A DNA stretch of 33,527 nucleotides from Chitinophagaceae bacterium. Its GTDB lineage: Bacteria; Bacteroidota; Bacteroidia; Chitinophagales; Chitinophagaceae. The stretch covers positions 1 through 33,527 of the forward strand of contig DMRT01000317.1 of NCBI GenBank assembly GCA_003455235.1, written 5' to 3'. Made by a program: the position numbers and the translations under genes. Numbering within the stretch: the first letter of the stretch is position 1; every line of letters begins with the position of its first letter. Positions 15,668-24,205 of this stretch are shown here, in pieces. A model generated the notes under the pieces. That model was given only the letters and a program-made list of their open reading frames with translations, had not been told where the DNA came from and searched no databases.

Positions 15668-18220
15668 TTAACTTTCAGGTGTTTCGGTCGCTTCGCCGGT
15701 TGTTGATTCAGCATCTTCTGCATGACCGTTTTCGTCTTCTTTTTCTTCCAGCTGTGTGATGGCTGCGATGGCATCGCCTTCATCCACCCGTATCAGTTTT
15801 ACACCCTGGGTAGCCCTTCCCTGTTCGCTGATCTGGTTCACCGGCATGCGGATGGTAACACCCGATTCGCAGGTGATCATCAGGTCTTCGCTCATCGTTA
15901 CGTCCAGCAGTCCAACCAGTGAGCCGGTCTTGTCTGTTACGTTGATGGTTTTAACTCCCTTGCCGCCCCGGTTGGTAACCCGGTATTCTTCCACGGCGGT
16001 ACGTTTACCGAATCCTTTTTCACTTACCACCAATATGGTACGGGTATTGTCTTCGCGGTTTACGCAGGCCAGGCCAACCACTTCATCTTTTTCATCATCC
16101 ACTTCGATGCCTGCCACACCCTGGCCGCCGCGGCCGGTACTGCGTACTTTTTCTTCGGGGAAGCGGATGGCACGTCCGCTCTTCACCGCCATCATAATCT
16201 CGCAATTGCCATCGGTTAATTTCGCTGCCAGCAACTGGTCGCCTTCCAGGATGGTGATGGCATTGATACCTGTTTGCCTTGGCCGGCTGAAATCTTCCAG
16301 GTCGGTCTTCTTGATCATGCCTTTCTTGGTGCAGAGAACGATATAATGACTGTTCACGAAATCCTTGTCTTCAAAATTCTTCACATCAATGATGGCCCTT
16401 ACCTTATCATCCGGCGGTATCTGAACCAGGTTTTGAATGGCCCTTCCCTTGCTTGTCTTATCTCCTTCCGGGATCTGGTATACCGGCAGCCAGAAGCATC
16501 TTCCTTTTTCGGTAAAGAATAGCAATGTATGGTGTGTACTCGCCACAAACAGGTGTTCGATGAAGTCCTCCTGCCGGGTGCTGCTGCCCCTGGCTCCCCT
16601 GCCGCCCCGGCGCTGCTGGCGGTATTCGGTGGCCGACGTACGTTTGATGTATCCGAGGTGAGAGATGGTAACCACCACGTCTTCTTCCTCAATCAGGTCA
16701 ATCATCTTGATCTCATCGTCGAGGTAAGTGATCTCGGTACGGCGTTCGTCGCCGAATTTTTCTTTTACTTCCTTCAGTTCGGTTTTAATGATGTCGAAGC
16801 GGATGCTTTCATTGGCCAGGATCTCTTTCAGGCGTTCAATCAGTTTCATGATTTCGGCATGTTCTTCCCGGATCTTTTCAATCTCCATGCCGGTAAGGCG
16901 TTGCAGCCTCAGTTCCAGCACGGCTTTGGCCTGTATCTCACTCATGCCAAATTCGGTCATCAATCCCTCCTGCGCAATGGCCGGGGTCGATGAATTGCGG
17001 ATCAATGCAATCACGGCATCCAGGTTGTTGAGGGCGATGATGTATCCTTCTAAAATATGGGCACGCTCTTCTGCCTTGCGTAATTCATATTTGGTACGAC
17101 GCACTACCACTTCATGCCGGAAGTCAACAAATTCTTTGATCAGCTCTTTCAGGTTGAGCGTATAGGGTCTTCCCCGTACGATGGCTACATTGTTGATGCC
17201 GTATGAAGTCTGGAGTTCGGTATGCTTGTACAGCTGGTTGATCACCACCTGTGCCACGGCATCTCTTTTCAGATCAACCACGATACGTGTGCCTTCCTTG
17301 CTGTTACTTTCGTCGTTTACATTGGCAATGCCTTCCACGATCTTTTCAGATGTAATCTCGCCTATTTTAGCGGCCAGGTTATCGATGTTCACCTGGTAAG
17401 GCACTTCATAGATCACGAGTTTTTCGCGTCCGCCCGGACCGGTTTCAATATTCACTTTACCACGCAGCACCACCCTTCCCCTTCCCATGTGCATGGCGGC
17501 ACGCACGCCCTCAAAACCATAGATGGTTCCCCCGGTCGGGAAGTCTGGTCCTTTTACATGTTTGATGAGATCCTCAATGGAAATATTATTGTCGTCGATA
17601 TAAGCAATGCATGCATCGATCACTTCCGACAGGTTATGCGGCATCATGTTGGTAGCCATACCTACGGCAATACCGCTGCTGCCATTCACCAGTAATTGGG
17701 GAATGCGTGTTGGAAGAACGGTGGGTTCCTTGAGGCTATCGTCGAAGTTCAGCTGGAAGTCAACCGTGTCTTTATCGATGTCTTCCACCATGGCTTCGGC
17801 CAGTTTCTGCATGCGGATCTCGGTATAACGCATGGCCGCCGGCGGATCGCCGCCCTGGCTGCCGAAGTTACCCTGCCCATCCACCAGTTTGTAGCGCATG
17901 TTCCATTCCTGCGCCATGCGTACGATGGTATCGTAAATGGCAGAGTCGCCATGAGGATGGTAACGCCCCATTACGTCACCCACAATACGGGCCGACTTTT
18001 TATAGGCCTTGTTGCTGTTATTGCCCATCTCATTCATGCCGTACAGGCAACGGCGGTGAACCGGTTTTAATCCATCCCGTACGTCCGGCAACGCCCTTCC
18101 CACGATCACGCTCATGGAGTAATCGATGTAGGAAGTTTTCATCTGCTCCTCAATATTCACCGGGATTATTTTGCCCCTGTTATTGGGATTTTGTTCGTGT
18201 AATTGTTCAGTATTTTCCAT
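15668..18220 (-). CDS. gyrA: DNA gyrase subunit A
   Basis: Cytoplasmic type IIA topoisomerase subunit that cuts and rejoins DNA and, with GyrB, introduces negative supercoils. The breakage-reunion domain starts with [27 protein letters not shown]. The catalytic tyrosine is Tyr132 in AAMRYTE. The quinolone-binding region reads [12 protein letters not shown] with Ser93 and Asp97 (equivalents of E. coli 83 and 87), i.e. the wild-type, sensitive-like residues. The C-terminal wrapping domain has the GyrA box QRRGGRG at 536-542, which separates it from ParC. The last 25 residues are very acidic. Length 850 is normal. A TATCTTCG box (18237-18244, minus strand) just upstream is a possible -7 element; gyrB is not in the window. 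Confidence 0.97.
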   Translation of the reverse strand: MENTEQLHEQNPNNRGKIIPVNIEEQMKTSYIDYSMSVIVGRALPDVRDGLKPVHRRCLYGMNEMGNNSNKAYKKSARIVGDVMGRYHPHGDSAIYDTIVRMAQEWNMRYKLVDGQGNFGSQGGDPPAAMRYTEIRMQKLAEAMVEDIDKDTVDFQLNFDDSLKEPTVLPTRIPQLLVNGSSGIAVGMATNMMPHNLSEVIDACIAYIDDNNISIEDLIKHVKGPDFPTGGTIYGFEGVRAAMHMGRGRVVLRGKVNIETGPGGREKLVIYEVPYQVNIDNLAAKIGEITSEKIVEGIANVNDESNSKEGTRIVVDLKRDAVAQVVINQLYKHTELQTSYGINNVAIVRGRPYTLNLKELIKEFVDFRHEVVVRRTKYELRKAEERAHILEGYIIALNNLDAVIALIRNSSTPAIAQEGLMTEFGMSEIQAKAVLELRLQRLTGMEIEKIREEHAEIMKLIERLKEILANESIRFDIIKTELKEVKEKFGDERRTEITYLDDEIKMIDLIEEEDVVVTISHLGYIKRTSATEYRQQRRGGRGARGSSTRQEDFIEHLFVASTHHTLLFFTEKGRCFWLPVYQIPEGDKTSKGRAIQNLVQIPPDDKVRAIIDVKNFEDKDFVNSHYIVLCTKKGMIKKTDLEDFSRPRQTGINAITILEGDQLLAAKLTDGNCEIMMAVKSGRAIRFPEEKVRSTGRGGQGVAGIEVDDEKDEVVGLACVNREDNTRTILVVSEKGFGKRTAVEEYRVTNRGGKGVKTINVTDKTGSLVGLLDVTMSEDLMITCESGVTIRMPVNQISEQGRATQGVKLIRVDEGDAIAAITQLEEKEDENGHAEDAESTTGEATETPES

Positions 18221-18236
18221 AAAAAATAATAGGTTG

Positions 18237-18244
18237 CGAAGATA
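18237..18244 (-). promoter_or_regulatory. Possible -7 promoter box of gyrA
   Basis: On the minus strand TATCTTCG differs from the consensus TAnnTTTG at one position and lies 17 bases upstream of the gyrA ATG. No clear TTG element sits at the expected -33 spacing. The rest of the gyrA to saccharopine-reductase spacer (18245-18433) shows no gene or strong hairpin. Confidence 0.35.
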
Positions 18245-18451
18245 CCGAAAAGGGGTCGTTTTTCCGCCTCAGAAAAGGGGTTTTTAAGGCCTGTTTTTGC
18301 ACATTTTTTTGGGGTTTGTGGATAGTAAATGTGCTGATCTGGTGATTTTATTATTTGCTCATTGAAAGGCACGTGCAATCGGAAATCTGTTACATCATCA
18401 GCGCATGGTTTTATCATCGAATTATAGGGTAACTTGCCGAAAAAAAATCTC

Positions 18452-19726
18452 TTGAAAACGATTTTACTGATCGGCGCCGGTAAATCGGCTACCGTTTTAA
18501 TAGACTACCTCATCAAAGAATCGGAGGCCAATAACTGGAAATTCATTATAGCGGATTCGAACCGGGATCTCATTCTTACCAAAACCAACCACTCCCCCTT
18601 TGCCGAAGCCGTTCAGCTGGATGTTATTAATGACGAGCAAAGAAGTAAACTCATTCAGCGGGCACACGTGGTGATTTCTATGATGCCTCCTGCCCTGCAC
18701 TTTCTGGTGGCCAAAGATTGCGTGGAATACCGGAAACACCTGCTTACGGCTTCCTACCTGGATGATAAGATCAGAAGCCTGCAGGATGAAATAAATGACC
18801 GGAAACTATTCTTTCTTTGTGAAATGGGGCTCGATCCGGGCATCGATCACATGAGCGCCATGAAGATCATCGACGAAATAAAAGCAACCGGTGGTAAGAT
18901 CACTTCGTTCAAAAGTCATTGCGGCGGACTGGTGGCCCCTGAGAGCGACGACAACCCCTGGCATTACAAGATCAGCTGGAATCCCAGGAATATTGTCATG
19001 GCGGGTCAGTCGGGCGCTGTGTACAAAGAGAACAACGAAATAAAGAATGTAAGTTACCAGCAGCTGTTCGATGTTTCGAACGGGATCGTTTATGCGGGGC
19101 TGGACTCACTGGCCTTTTATCCCAACCGCGATTCATTGAGTTATATTTCCACCTATAAACTTCCGGATACAGCCACATTTATCCGCACCACTCTTCGCCA
19201 TATCGATTTTTTCAAAGGATGGAATGCGGTGGTTCATGCCGGTTTGACCAATGAAACCGACACCGTAAATACAAAAGGATTGACATTTAAAAAATGGTCG
19301 GAGCCGGTGAATCATTTCGTAACGGCGGAGAATGAGGCTATGCTGAGGTTCCTCGGCCTGTTTGAAGAGACACCTGTTCCGGCCAGCGCCAAATCATCGG
19401 CCGATATCCTGCAGCACCTGGTAGAAACCAGGCTGGGTATGCATTCCGGAGATAAAGACATGATTGTAATGCTGCACGAATTTGTATATAACCTTGATGG
19501 GGAGCCTCATTCAATACAAAGCTGCCTGGTAGCCAAAGGCGAAGACAGTTTGCGTACCGCCATGGCCAAAACGGTTGGACTTCCCCTGGGCATTGCTGCC
19601 AAATTCATCCTGGATGGCACGCTCCAGTTAAAGGGATTGCACATTCCTACTTCACGGGAGATTTATGAACCGGTGTTGAAAGAACTGGAATCGGCCGGTA
19701 TCCGGTTTACAGAAACACGGAATTGA
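18452..19726 (+). CDS. Saccharopine dehydrogenase-like reductase
   Basis: Predicted NAD(P)-dependent cytoplasmic oxidoreductase of the saccharopine dehydrogenase (lysine-1,6-semialdehyde type) family. The Rossmann motif LLIGAGKSATVLIDYL is right at the N-terminus. VISMMPPALHFLVAKDCVEYRKHLLTASYL and LFFLCEMGLDPGIDHMSAMKIID follow, the latter being the DPGxDH signature of the family, and then KSHCGGLVAPESDDNPWHYKISWNPRN. In plants such proteins degrade lysine through saccharopine; a single bacterial gene may instead make or break other amino-acid adducts. The TTG at 18452 gives MKTILLIGAG, like relatives; an in-frame TTG at 18434 would add six lysine-rich residues. Its stop is 2 bases from that of the convergent membrane-protein gene. 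Confidence 0.88.
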   Translation: MKTILLIGAGKSATVLIDYLIKESEANNWKFIIADSNRDLILTKTNHSPFAEAVQLDVINDEQRSKLIQRAHVVISMMPPALHFLVAKDCVEYRKHLLTASYLDDKIRSLQDEINDRKLFFLCEMGLDPGIDHMSAMKIIDEIKATGGKITSFKSHCGGLVAPESDDNPWHYKISWNPRNIVMAGQSGAVYKENNEIKNVSYQQLFDVSNGIVYAGLDSLAFYPNRDSLSYISTYKLPDTATFIRTTLRHIDFFKGWNAVVHAGLTNETDTVNTKGLTFKKWSEPVNHFVTAENEAMLRFLGLFEETPVPASAKSSADILQHLVETRLGMHSGDKDMIVMLHEFVYNLDGEPHSIQSCLVAKGEDSLRTAMAKTVGLPLGIAAKFILDGTLQLKGLHIPTSREIYEPVLKELESAGIRFTETRN

Positions 19727-19728
19727 TA

Positions 19729-20199
19729 TTACTGGTGAAAGATTCCTTTTTCTGCATCGAGTTTAAAATTATCGCGGTTGGCAATAATGAGCTTCCGGTA
19801 TTCATTTACACTTATCCAGTGCATGATCCAGCAAACCACAAAACCAAGTGTTGCGATAACGCCGGCAATGGGAATAAATGAGCAGAGCCGCAGGATATTT
19901 TTTGTATTGCCGATACCCTGGGTAGGTTTCATTTCGGTAGAAGGTATGCTGAGGCGTGCGCATTCCAGCGCAAAGGATTCAGCAATCTTGTTCACCACAA
20001 AAAACATCCACACCAGGTTAAAAATGGGAATCAGGGAAAGCCATACCTGCCCGGGAGGCATCTGACGGTTCTCTTCCGAAACAGCCTCCAGTGCCCGTTG
20101 CAGGCCGAGGAAATAAAAAATGGTGGGCACCAGGAATAAGGCCATCAGGATAAAAATAATAACCGCTGAGCCGGTGTAGTTTTCATAACTTTCAAACAT
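19729..20199 (-). CDS. Small membrane protein of unknown function
   Basis: A 156-residue protein with three hydrophobic segments: about residues 11-32 (VIIFILMALFLVPTIFYFLG), 51-72 (QVWLSLIPIFNLVWMFFVVNKI) and 107-128 (SFIPIAGVIATLGFVVCWIMHW). The PPGQVWLSLIPIFNLVWMF and WIMHWISVNEYRKLI patterns recall uncharacterised Bacteroidota membrane proteins, loosely similar to DUF4328 families; I do not recognise a specific function. No signal peptide or catalytic motif is seen. It lies 26 bases after the sirtuin gene on the same strand and could be cotranscribed with it. Confidence 0.75.
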   Translation of the reverse strand: MFESYENYTGSAVIIFILMALFLVPTIFYFLGLQRALEAVSEENRQMPPGQVWLSLIPIFNLVWMFFVVNKIAESFALECARLSIPSTEMKPTQGIGNTKNILRLCSFIPIAGVIATLGFVVCWIMHWISVNEYRKLIIANRDNFKLDAEKGIFHQ

Positions 20200-20225
20200 A
20201 GCTGTTGATTTTGGTATAGAATTAA

Positions 20226-20921
20226 TCAGGCGGAACCAAGTATCCGTTTCAGTTCTTCCACCCCCTCCGTAGCAGGCATTTCAATGCAGCGAAGGTTATG
20301 CTGCCGTTCGGTGGCGGGTATTTTTTTATCAATGATAAATTTGGGCAGATGCGGCGGGGTATAATAGAGCAGCGATGCCGCCGGGTATACCTGTAGGGAA
20401 GTTCCCACCACCACAAAATAATCGCATTGCTGTACAATGGCAGCGGCCTCTTCCATCATGGGTACAGCTTCTCCAAACCAGACGATATGGGGACGAAGCT
20501 GGCAGCCATCATCTGCCAGGTCGCCCAGCATGATATCATTCCGTATTTCGTAGATCGTGTCTTCATCTGCCACACTCCTCATTTTAAATATTTCTCCATG
20601 CAGGTGTAATATGTTCGTCGATCCTGCCCGTTCGTGCAGGTCATCAATGTTCTGGGTAATGATGGTTACATTGAAATCTTTTTCCAGTGATGCCAGCCCG
20701 GTGTGGGCTGCATTGGGAAAGGCAGCAGCCACGTCTTTACGGCGGGCATTGTAAAAATCAAGAACCAGCTGCGGGTTTTTAACCCAGCCCTGTGGGGATG
20801 CCACTTCATACACGTCATATCCCATCCAGAGGCCATCGCTGTCGCGGAAGGTTTTGAGGCCGCTTTCGGCACTGATACCGGCGCCGGTGAGTACGGCAAT
20901 ATGCTTCTTATCTCCCATCAT
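20226..20921 (-). CDS. NAD-dependent deacylase, sirtuin family
   Basis: Cytoplasmic Sir2-type enzyme that removes acyl groups from lysine using NAD, giving nicotinamide and O-acyl-ADP-ribose. Motifs are in order: VLTGAGISAESGLKTFRD (residues 10-27), Tyr57 and Arg60 in FYNARR (the Y-x-x-R acyl-carboxylate reader of class III, suggesting desuccinylase or demalonylase activity), ITQNIDDLHERAG (88-100), catalytic His108 in LHLHGE, and VVGTSLQVYPAASL. The four zinc-binding cysteines of most sirtuins are not present; only Cys140 remains in that region. Length 231 is normal for a short bacterial CobB. Start is ATG 20921 or the adjacent ATG at 20918. Confidence 0.92.
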   Translation of the reverse strand: MMGDKKHIAVLTGAGISAESGLKTFRDSDGLWMGYDVYEVASPQGWVKNPQLVLDFYNARRKDVAAAFPNAAHTGLASLEKDFNVTIITQNIDDLHERAGSTNILHLHGEIFKMRSVADEDTIYEIRNDIMLGDLADDGCQLRPHIVWFGEAVPMMEEAAAIVQQCDYFVVVGTSLQVYPAASLLYYTPPHLPKFIIDKKIPATERQHNLRCIEMPATEGVEELKRILGSA

Positions 20922-20967
20922 TAAAAATAAGGAAGATACCTGTTATAAGTAAAAAATGCGTGTGAAC

Positions 20968-21417
20968 TTAAGCCAGGTGCAGTTCGGCAGCAATAAGTGA
21001 CCTCTTTTTGGAACCAAGGCTTGCTACCACAAGCTGGCGGTTGAAGGAAGCAGCATTCCAAACATTGTCGAGTGCCACCATGTCAACGGCTTCGTATCCG
21101 TGTTCAGATACTATGTCCCAGTTTTTGTCGCGGGAAAGATCACTGGCTATTTTGGAGGTGGGTTTTGGATAAGCGATCCATAATTTGGCTTCTTCCTGCA
21201 GGCAGGGAACCACGTCTTTTAAAATATCACTCAGCTGGCGCTGGCTCACGGCAAAAACGAGGGCAAAGTCGATCCGGCGTTTTTTGAGCAATGGAGTTAC
21301 GTTCTTTGAAAACGACAATTTAATGAATTGCTTCTCGATGGAAGATGGCAAACCCTGTATGAGCAGGTTCTTTTCGTCCTTTAATTGCAATTTTTCCAAG
21401 AGTGATTGTGAAGACAT
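20968..21417 (-). CDS. DUF3052-like small protein of unknown function
   Basis: A 149-residue cytoplasmic protein. The N-terminal part (SLLEKLQLKDEKNLLIQGLPSSIEKQF) and the central FALVFAVSQRQLSDILKDVV resemble a class I methyltransferase-like or DUF3052-type fold. The block LWIAYPKPTSKIASDLSRDKNWDIVSEHGYEAVDMVALDNVWNAASFNR is the best family signature: similar W-x-x-YPK-x-S, DLSRDxGW and VALDxxW words occur in DUF3052 proteins, as I remember them. No catalytic residues, signal peptide or membrane helix are evident. It is encoded 46 bases upstream of the sirtuin gene on the same strand. Its own upstream region shares the 187-base gap with the M48 gene terminator. Confidence 0.75.
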   Translation of the reverse strand: MSSQSLLEKLQLKDEKNLLIQGLPSSIEKQFIKLSFSKNVTPLLKKRRIDFALVFAVSQRQLSDILKDVVPCLQEEAKLWIAYPKPTSKIASDLSRDKNWDIVSEHGYEAVDMVALDNVWNAASFNRQLVVASLGSKKRSLIAAELHLA

Positions 21418-21556
21418 AAAAGGTGGTCGTTAATGGTTAAAAAAACATTACGAAATTCACTTAATAAATATGCCCGTATTACAGGACAGACCAAACAAGC
21501 AGGGTTAGTTGGACTGCAAAATTAATGATTCTGCCCGTCTGAGAAAAGTTTTGGGC

Positions 21557-21585
21557 AAAAAAAACTCCCTGTTTCCGGGAGTTTT
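21557..21585 (-). terminator. Terminator of the M48 peptidase gene
   Basis: A perfect 9-bp stem, AAAACTCCC (21561-21569) with GGGAGTTTT (21577-21585), and a 7-base loop. On the minus strand it runs into a T tract of eight (A run 21557-21564). It lies 19 bases past the M48 stop codon. Confidence 0.9.
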
Positions 21586-21604
21586 AGAAGATTTCGAATG
21601 TTTT

Positions 21605-22411
21605 TTACTTGTTTACAGGCTTGTAATAGCTCAGTGCCTCATCCATAAAGCTCTGTAGTTTGGCGATCCGGTTTTCATCGGAGGGATGGGTCGACAGGAA
21701 TTCGGGTGGTTTTCCACTTCCCGAAGCTGCAGCCATGCGTTGCCAGAAAGGAACGGCTTCCCTTGGATTGTAGCCCGCCATGGCCGCAAAATTCAGTCCG
21801 AAATGATCCGCCTCGTATTCCTGGTTCCGGGAATTGGGAAGCAATACAGCCACCTGGGCCGTGGGTGAAAATACATTATTGAAGATATTATTGGCTTTCT
21901 GGTTACCGGAAGTAAAAATATTCCCGGCAATTTCGAGCCCCTGCGCCAGGGCTACCTGGCTGATGCGTTCATTACCATGGTGGGCTACTGCATGGGTGAT
22001 CTCATGTCCCATCACTACCGCCAGGGCCGCTTCATTTTGTGTAATGTTCAGCAAGCCGGTATATACCACCACTTTGCCACCGGGCATGCACCAGGCGTTT
22101 ACTTCTTTTGATTCCACGAGATTAAATTCCCATTTATAGCCATTGAGTTCGCTGGCCAGTCCCTTTTGCGTATAGTAATCGGTAATGGCTTTGGCAATGC
22201 GGTTGCCTACCCTGCTTACCATTTCTGCATCTTTATTCACATTTCCGCTCAGTACTTTGTTCTGGGAAAGAAAAGACCGGTATTCAGTTACAGCCTGCTG
22301 CTGCAGCGTTTCTTCAGGAAATAATTTCAATTGTTTGCGGCCGGTAACCGAGTTGGTGCTGCATCCGATGAATGCGGCGATACCGGCAAAGAATAAAAAG
22401 AACCGTTTCAT
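21605..22411 (-). CDS. M48 family lipoprotein metallopeptidase (LoiP/YggG-like)
   Basis: Zinc peptidase of the M48 family anchored to the envelope, of the type that takes part in quality control of outer-membrane proteins. I chose the ATG at 22411, giving 268 residues that begin MKRFFLFFAGIAAFIGC, a clean lipoprotein signal with lipid-accepting Cys17 followed by STNSVTGRKQL, a phrase typical of the family. The longer in-frame start at 22486 would add 25 residues in front of the signal peptide. The zinc site is HEITH at 136-140, and the third ligand Glu is in YEADHFGL about 60 residues later. NAWCMPGGKVVVYTGLL is also a family signature. A strong terminator follows. The plsY gene is 110 bases upstream on the same strand. 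Confidence 0.93.
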   Translation of the reverse strand: MKRFFLFFAGIAAFIGCSTNSVTGRKQLKLFPEETLQQQAVTEYRSFLSQNKVLSGNVNKDAEMVSRVGNRIAKAITDYYTQKGLASELNGYKWEFNLVESKEVNAWCMPGGKVVVYTGLLNITQNEAALAVVMGHEITHAVAHHGNERISQVALAQGLEIAGNIFTSGNQKANNIFNNVFSPTAQVAVLLPNSRNQEYEADHFGLNFAAMAGYNPREAVPFWQRMAAASGSGKPPEFLSTHPSDENRIAKLQSFMDEALSYYKPVNK

Positions 22412-22521
22412 TTTGTTAGGGGTTTTAGATGTGCCAATAATCAATTGCCGTACCAATCTAAAAACAGGTACAATATAAATGTACAAAATTCGGGGAAGTG
22501 AGAAGAAAAGAGTAGATGAGT

Positions 22522-23178
22522 TTAGGAATCCTGCCGCCGGCGTGATTTTCTTTTGTCGCGGTGCTTCAGAATAGGTATCCGGCTTTCCACACCACGCAAA
22601 ATGCGGCCGATGTTTTTCTGGTGGGTGAATATAACCAGCACAGCCACCAACAGGGCAAATATGCGGTACAGCACTTCATGTTCGTTCCATATCCACAGCA
22701 CGCAAACAGGAAGCGCCACGGCAGCTAATATTGAACTCAGCGAAACATAGCGGGTAAGATAAAGCACCAGCAGAAATACACCGGTGCAGCTGATGGCAAT
22801 CACCGGCTGAACAGCCAGGATCATTCCAAACAGGGTAGCCACGCCTTTACCGCCTTTGAAACCGGCAAAAATTGGGAATATATGCCCCACAACGGCTGCC
22901 AGTCCCAACCCGATCATAAAGTTGGTACGCTCCCATTCATTGTGCATATAAAACGGAATGAGGCTGTATAATCCCGCGGCAACAGCTCCTTTCAGGATAT
23001 CGATGGCCATCACCATGGTGCCGTATTTTGAACCCAGTACCCGGAAAGTATTGGTGGCGCCCATGTTGCCACTTCCATAGTCACGTATATCAATGCCGAA
23101 AAAACGTCTGCTGACAATCAATGCGGTGGGAATAGAGCCTATCAAATATGCAAGAACAATAAGAAGTAATTCTTTCAT
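22522..23178 (-). CDS. plsY: Acyl-phosphate:glycerol-3-phosphate acyltransferase
   Basis: Inner-membrane enzyme that transfers an acyl chain from acyl-phosphate to glycerol-3-phosphate, the first step of phospholipid synthesis. Multiple membrane helices are visible and the three conserved loops are present: YLIGSIPTALIVSR near residue 12, DYGSGNMGATNTFRVLG around 33-49, and GFKGGKGVATLFG around 107-119. Length 218 is near normal; the last 25 residues form a basic tail (HRDKRKSRRRQDS). A PlsX partner is not in the window. It is encoded between prmA and the M48 peptidase on the same strand, with 141 bases separating it from prmA. Confidence 0.95.
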   Translation of the reverse strand: MKELLLIVLAYLIGSIPTALIVSRRFFGIDIRDYGSGNMGATNTFRVLGSKYGTMVMAIDILKGAVAAGLYSLIPFYMHNEWERTNFMIGLGLAAVVGHIFPIFAGFKGGKGVATLFGMILAVQPVIAISCTGVFLLVLYLTRYVSLSSILAAVALPVCVLWIWNEHEVLYRIFALLVAVLVIFTHQKNIGRILRGVESRIPILKHRDKRKSRRRQDS

Positions 23179-23319
23179 CCGTTTCTTAGCTTGAGTTGAG
23201 TAAGCAAAAGTAATAATAAATTAACTCTGCCTTGTAGTATAATTACTCTATTATGCCGTAAAATGTGAATAGCAGATTTAGCGTGTTGCCTGCCAGTAGA
23301 TTAGATATGACTTATCAAA

Positions 23320-24141
23320 TCAATTCATCTCCAGTTTCATACAGATCCACTCTCCTTTTTGCCGGGTATCCAGGTGTTTAAAATTTAAACTCATTATAAG
23401 CTGCAGCAGGCCGCTCTCATCTTCTTTTAAAAAACCGCTCAGCAGAACCACGGTTCCTCTGGCGGATGCCCTGGCAAGGGAAGGAAGGCTATCAACGATT
23501 ACATTCAGGTTGATATTGGCCAGAATAACCTGATAGGTTTTGTTACCGGGTAATTGATCCGCCTTAAATACATGAACCTGCCGGCATCCATTGGCAGCCG
23601 TGTTTTCTTCCGAGTTTTCTATGCTCCAGTCATCGTTATCAATGGCGTCAACAGATCCTGCCCCCAGTTTTTCGGCAAGAATAGCGAGCACACCGGTGCC
23701 GGTCCCGAAATCGATTACTGTCTTTCCGGTAAAATCAATATCAGCCATTTGTTCCACCATCATATGCGTGGTGGCATGATGCCCGGTACCGAAACTCATC
23801 TTGGGGGTAATGATGATCTCGTGACTTACCTGTTGAACCGGTGAATGAAAACCTGCACGGATGGCTGCAAAATTACCGATGATGATAGGGTCAAAACTAC
23901 TCTCCCACTGGGCGTTCCAGTTTTGCTCCTCAATCTCCGCACAATTATATTCCACTGCAAGGCCAGCCAGTGCCCGTTTAACTTCCGCTTCGTTAAAATG
24001 ATCTTTATCAATAAAGGCTTTTAGCGCAACATCGGATTCTTCAAAACCCGAATAGCCGATATCACTGAGTAATGCGATGAGCACTTCAGACATTACCGGT
24101 TCTGCAGTTGAAAAAGTCAGTTGAATAAATTCTTTACTCAT
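23320..24141 (-). CDS. prmA: Ribosomal protein L11 methyltransferase
   Basis: SAM-dependent enzyme that methylates lysines and the N-terminus of ribosomal protein L11. The N-terminal third (about 1-90) is the L11-recognition domain (STAEPVMSEVLIALLSDIGYSGFEES). The catalytic domain has MSFGTGHHATTHMMVEQM, SAM motif I KTVIDFGTGTGVLAILAEKLGA, an acidic strand-2 end DAIDNDDWSIENSEEN, motif IV ILANINLNVI and the LLSGFLKEDE block. Length 273 is typical for Bacteroidota forms, which are slightly shorter than those of E. coli. It follows pnp on the same strand, with the pnp terminator between them. Confidence 0.94.
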   Translation of the reverse strand: MSKEFIQLTFSTAEPVMSEVLIALLSDIGYSGFEESDVALKAFIDKDHFNEAEVKRALAGLAVEYNCAEIEEQNWNAQWESSFDPIIIGNFAAIRAGFHSPVQQVSHEIIITPKMSFGTGHHATTHMMVEQMADIDFTGKTVIDFGTGTGVLAILAEKLGAGSVDAIDNDDWSIENSEENTAANGCRQVHVFKADQLPGNKTYQVILANINLNVIVDSLPSLARASARGTVVLLSGFLKEDESGLLQLIMSLNFKHLDTRQKGEWICMKLEMN

Positions 24142-24152
24142 GAGTTTTGCAG

Positions 24153-24186
24153 AAAAAATAACCGGCAGTTTTATTGCTGCCGGTTA
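24153..24186 (-). terminator. Terminator of pnp
   Basis: A perfect 10-bp stem, TAACCGGCAG (24159-24168) with CTGCCGGTTA (24177-24186). On the minus strand it is followed by six T residues (A run 24153-24158). It sits between pnp and prmA, 20 bases after the pnp stop, and would separate the two transcripts. Confidence 0.9.
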
Positions 24187-24205
24187 CACCATTTTTCATA
24201 TAAGA

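Noticed and set aside
22412..22486. 25-residue extension in front of the M48 lipoprotein
   Set aside because: It would place extra residues ahead of a complete lipoprotein signal peptide starting at 22411.
23401..23416. CTGCAGCAGGCCGCT shared by prmA and the pnp upstream region (26393)
   Set aside because: A short GC-rich word inside a coding region and a spacer; likely coincidence of common codons rather than a repeat element.
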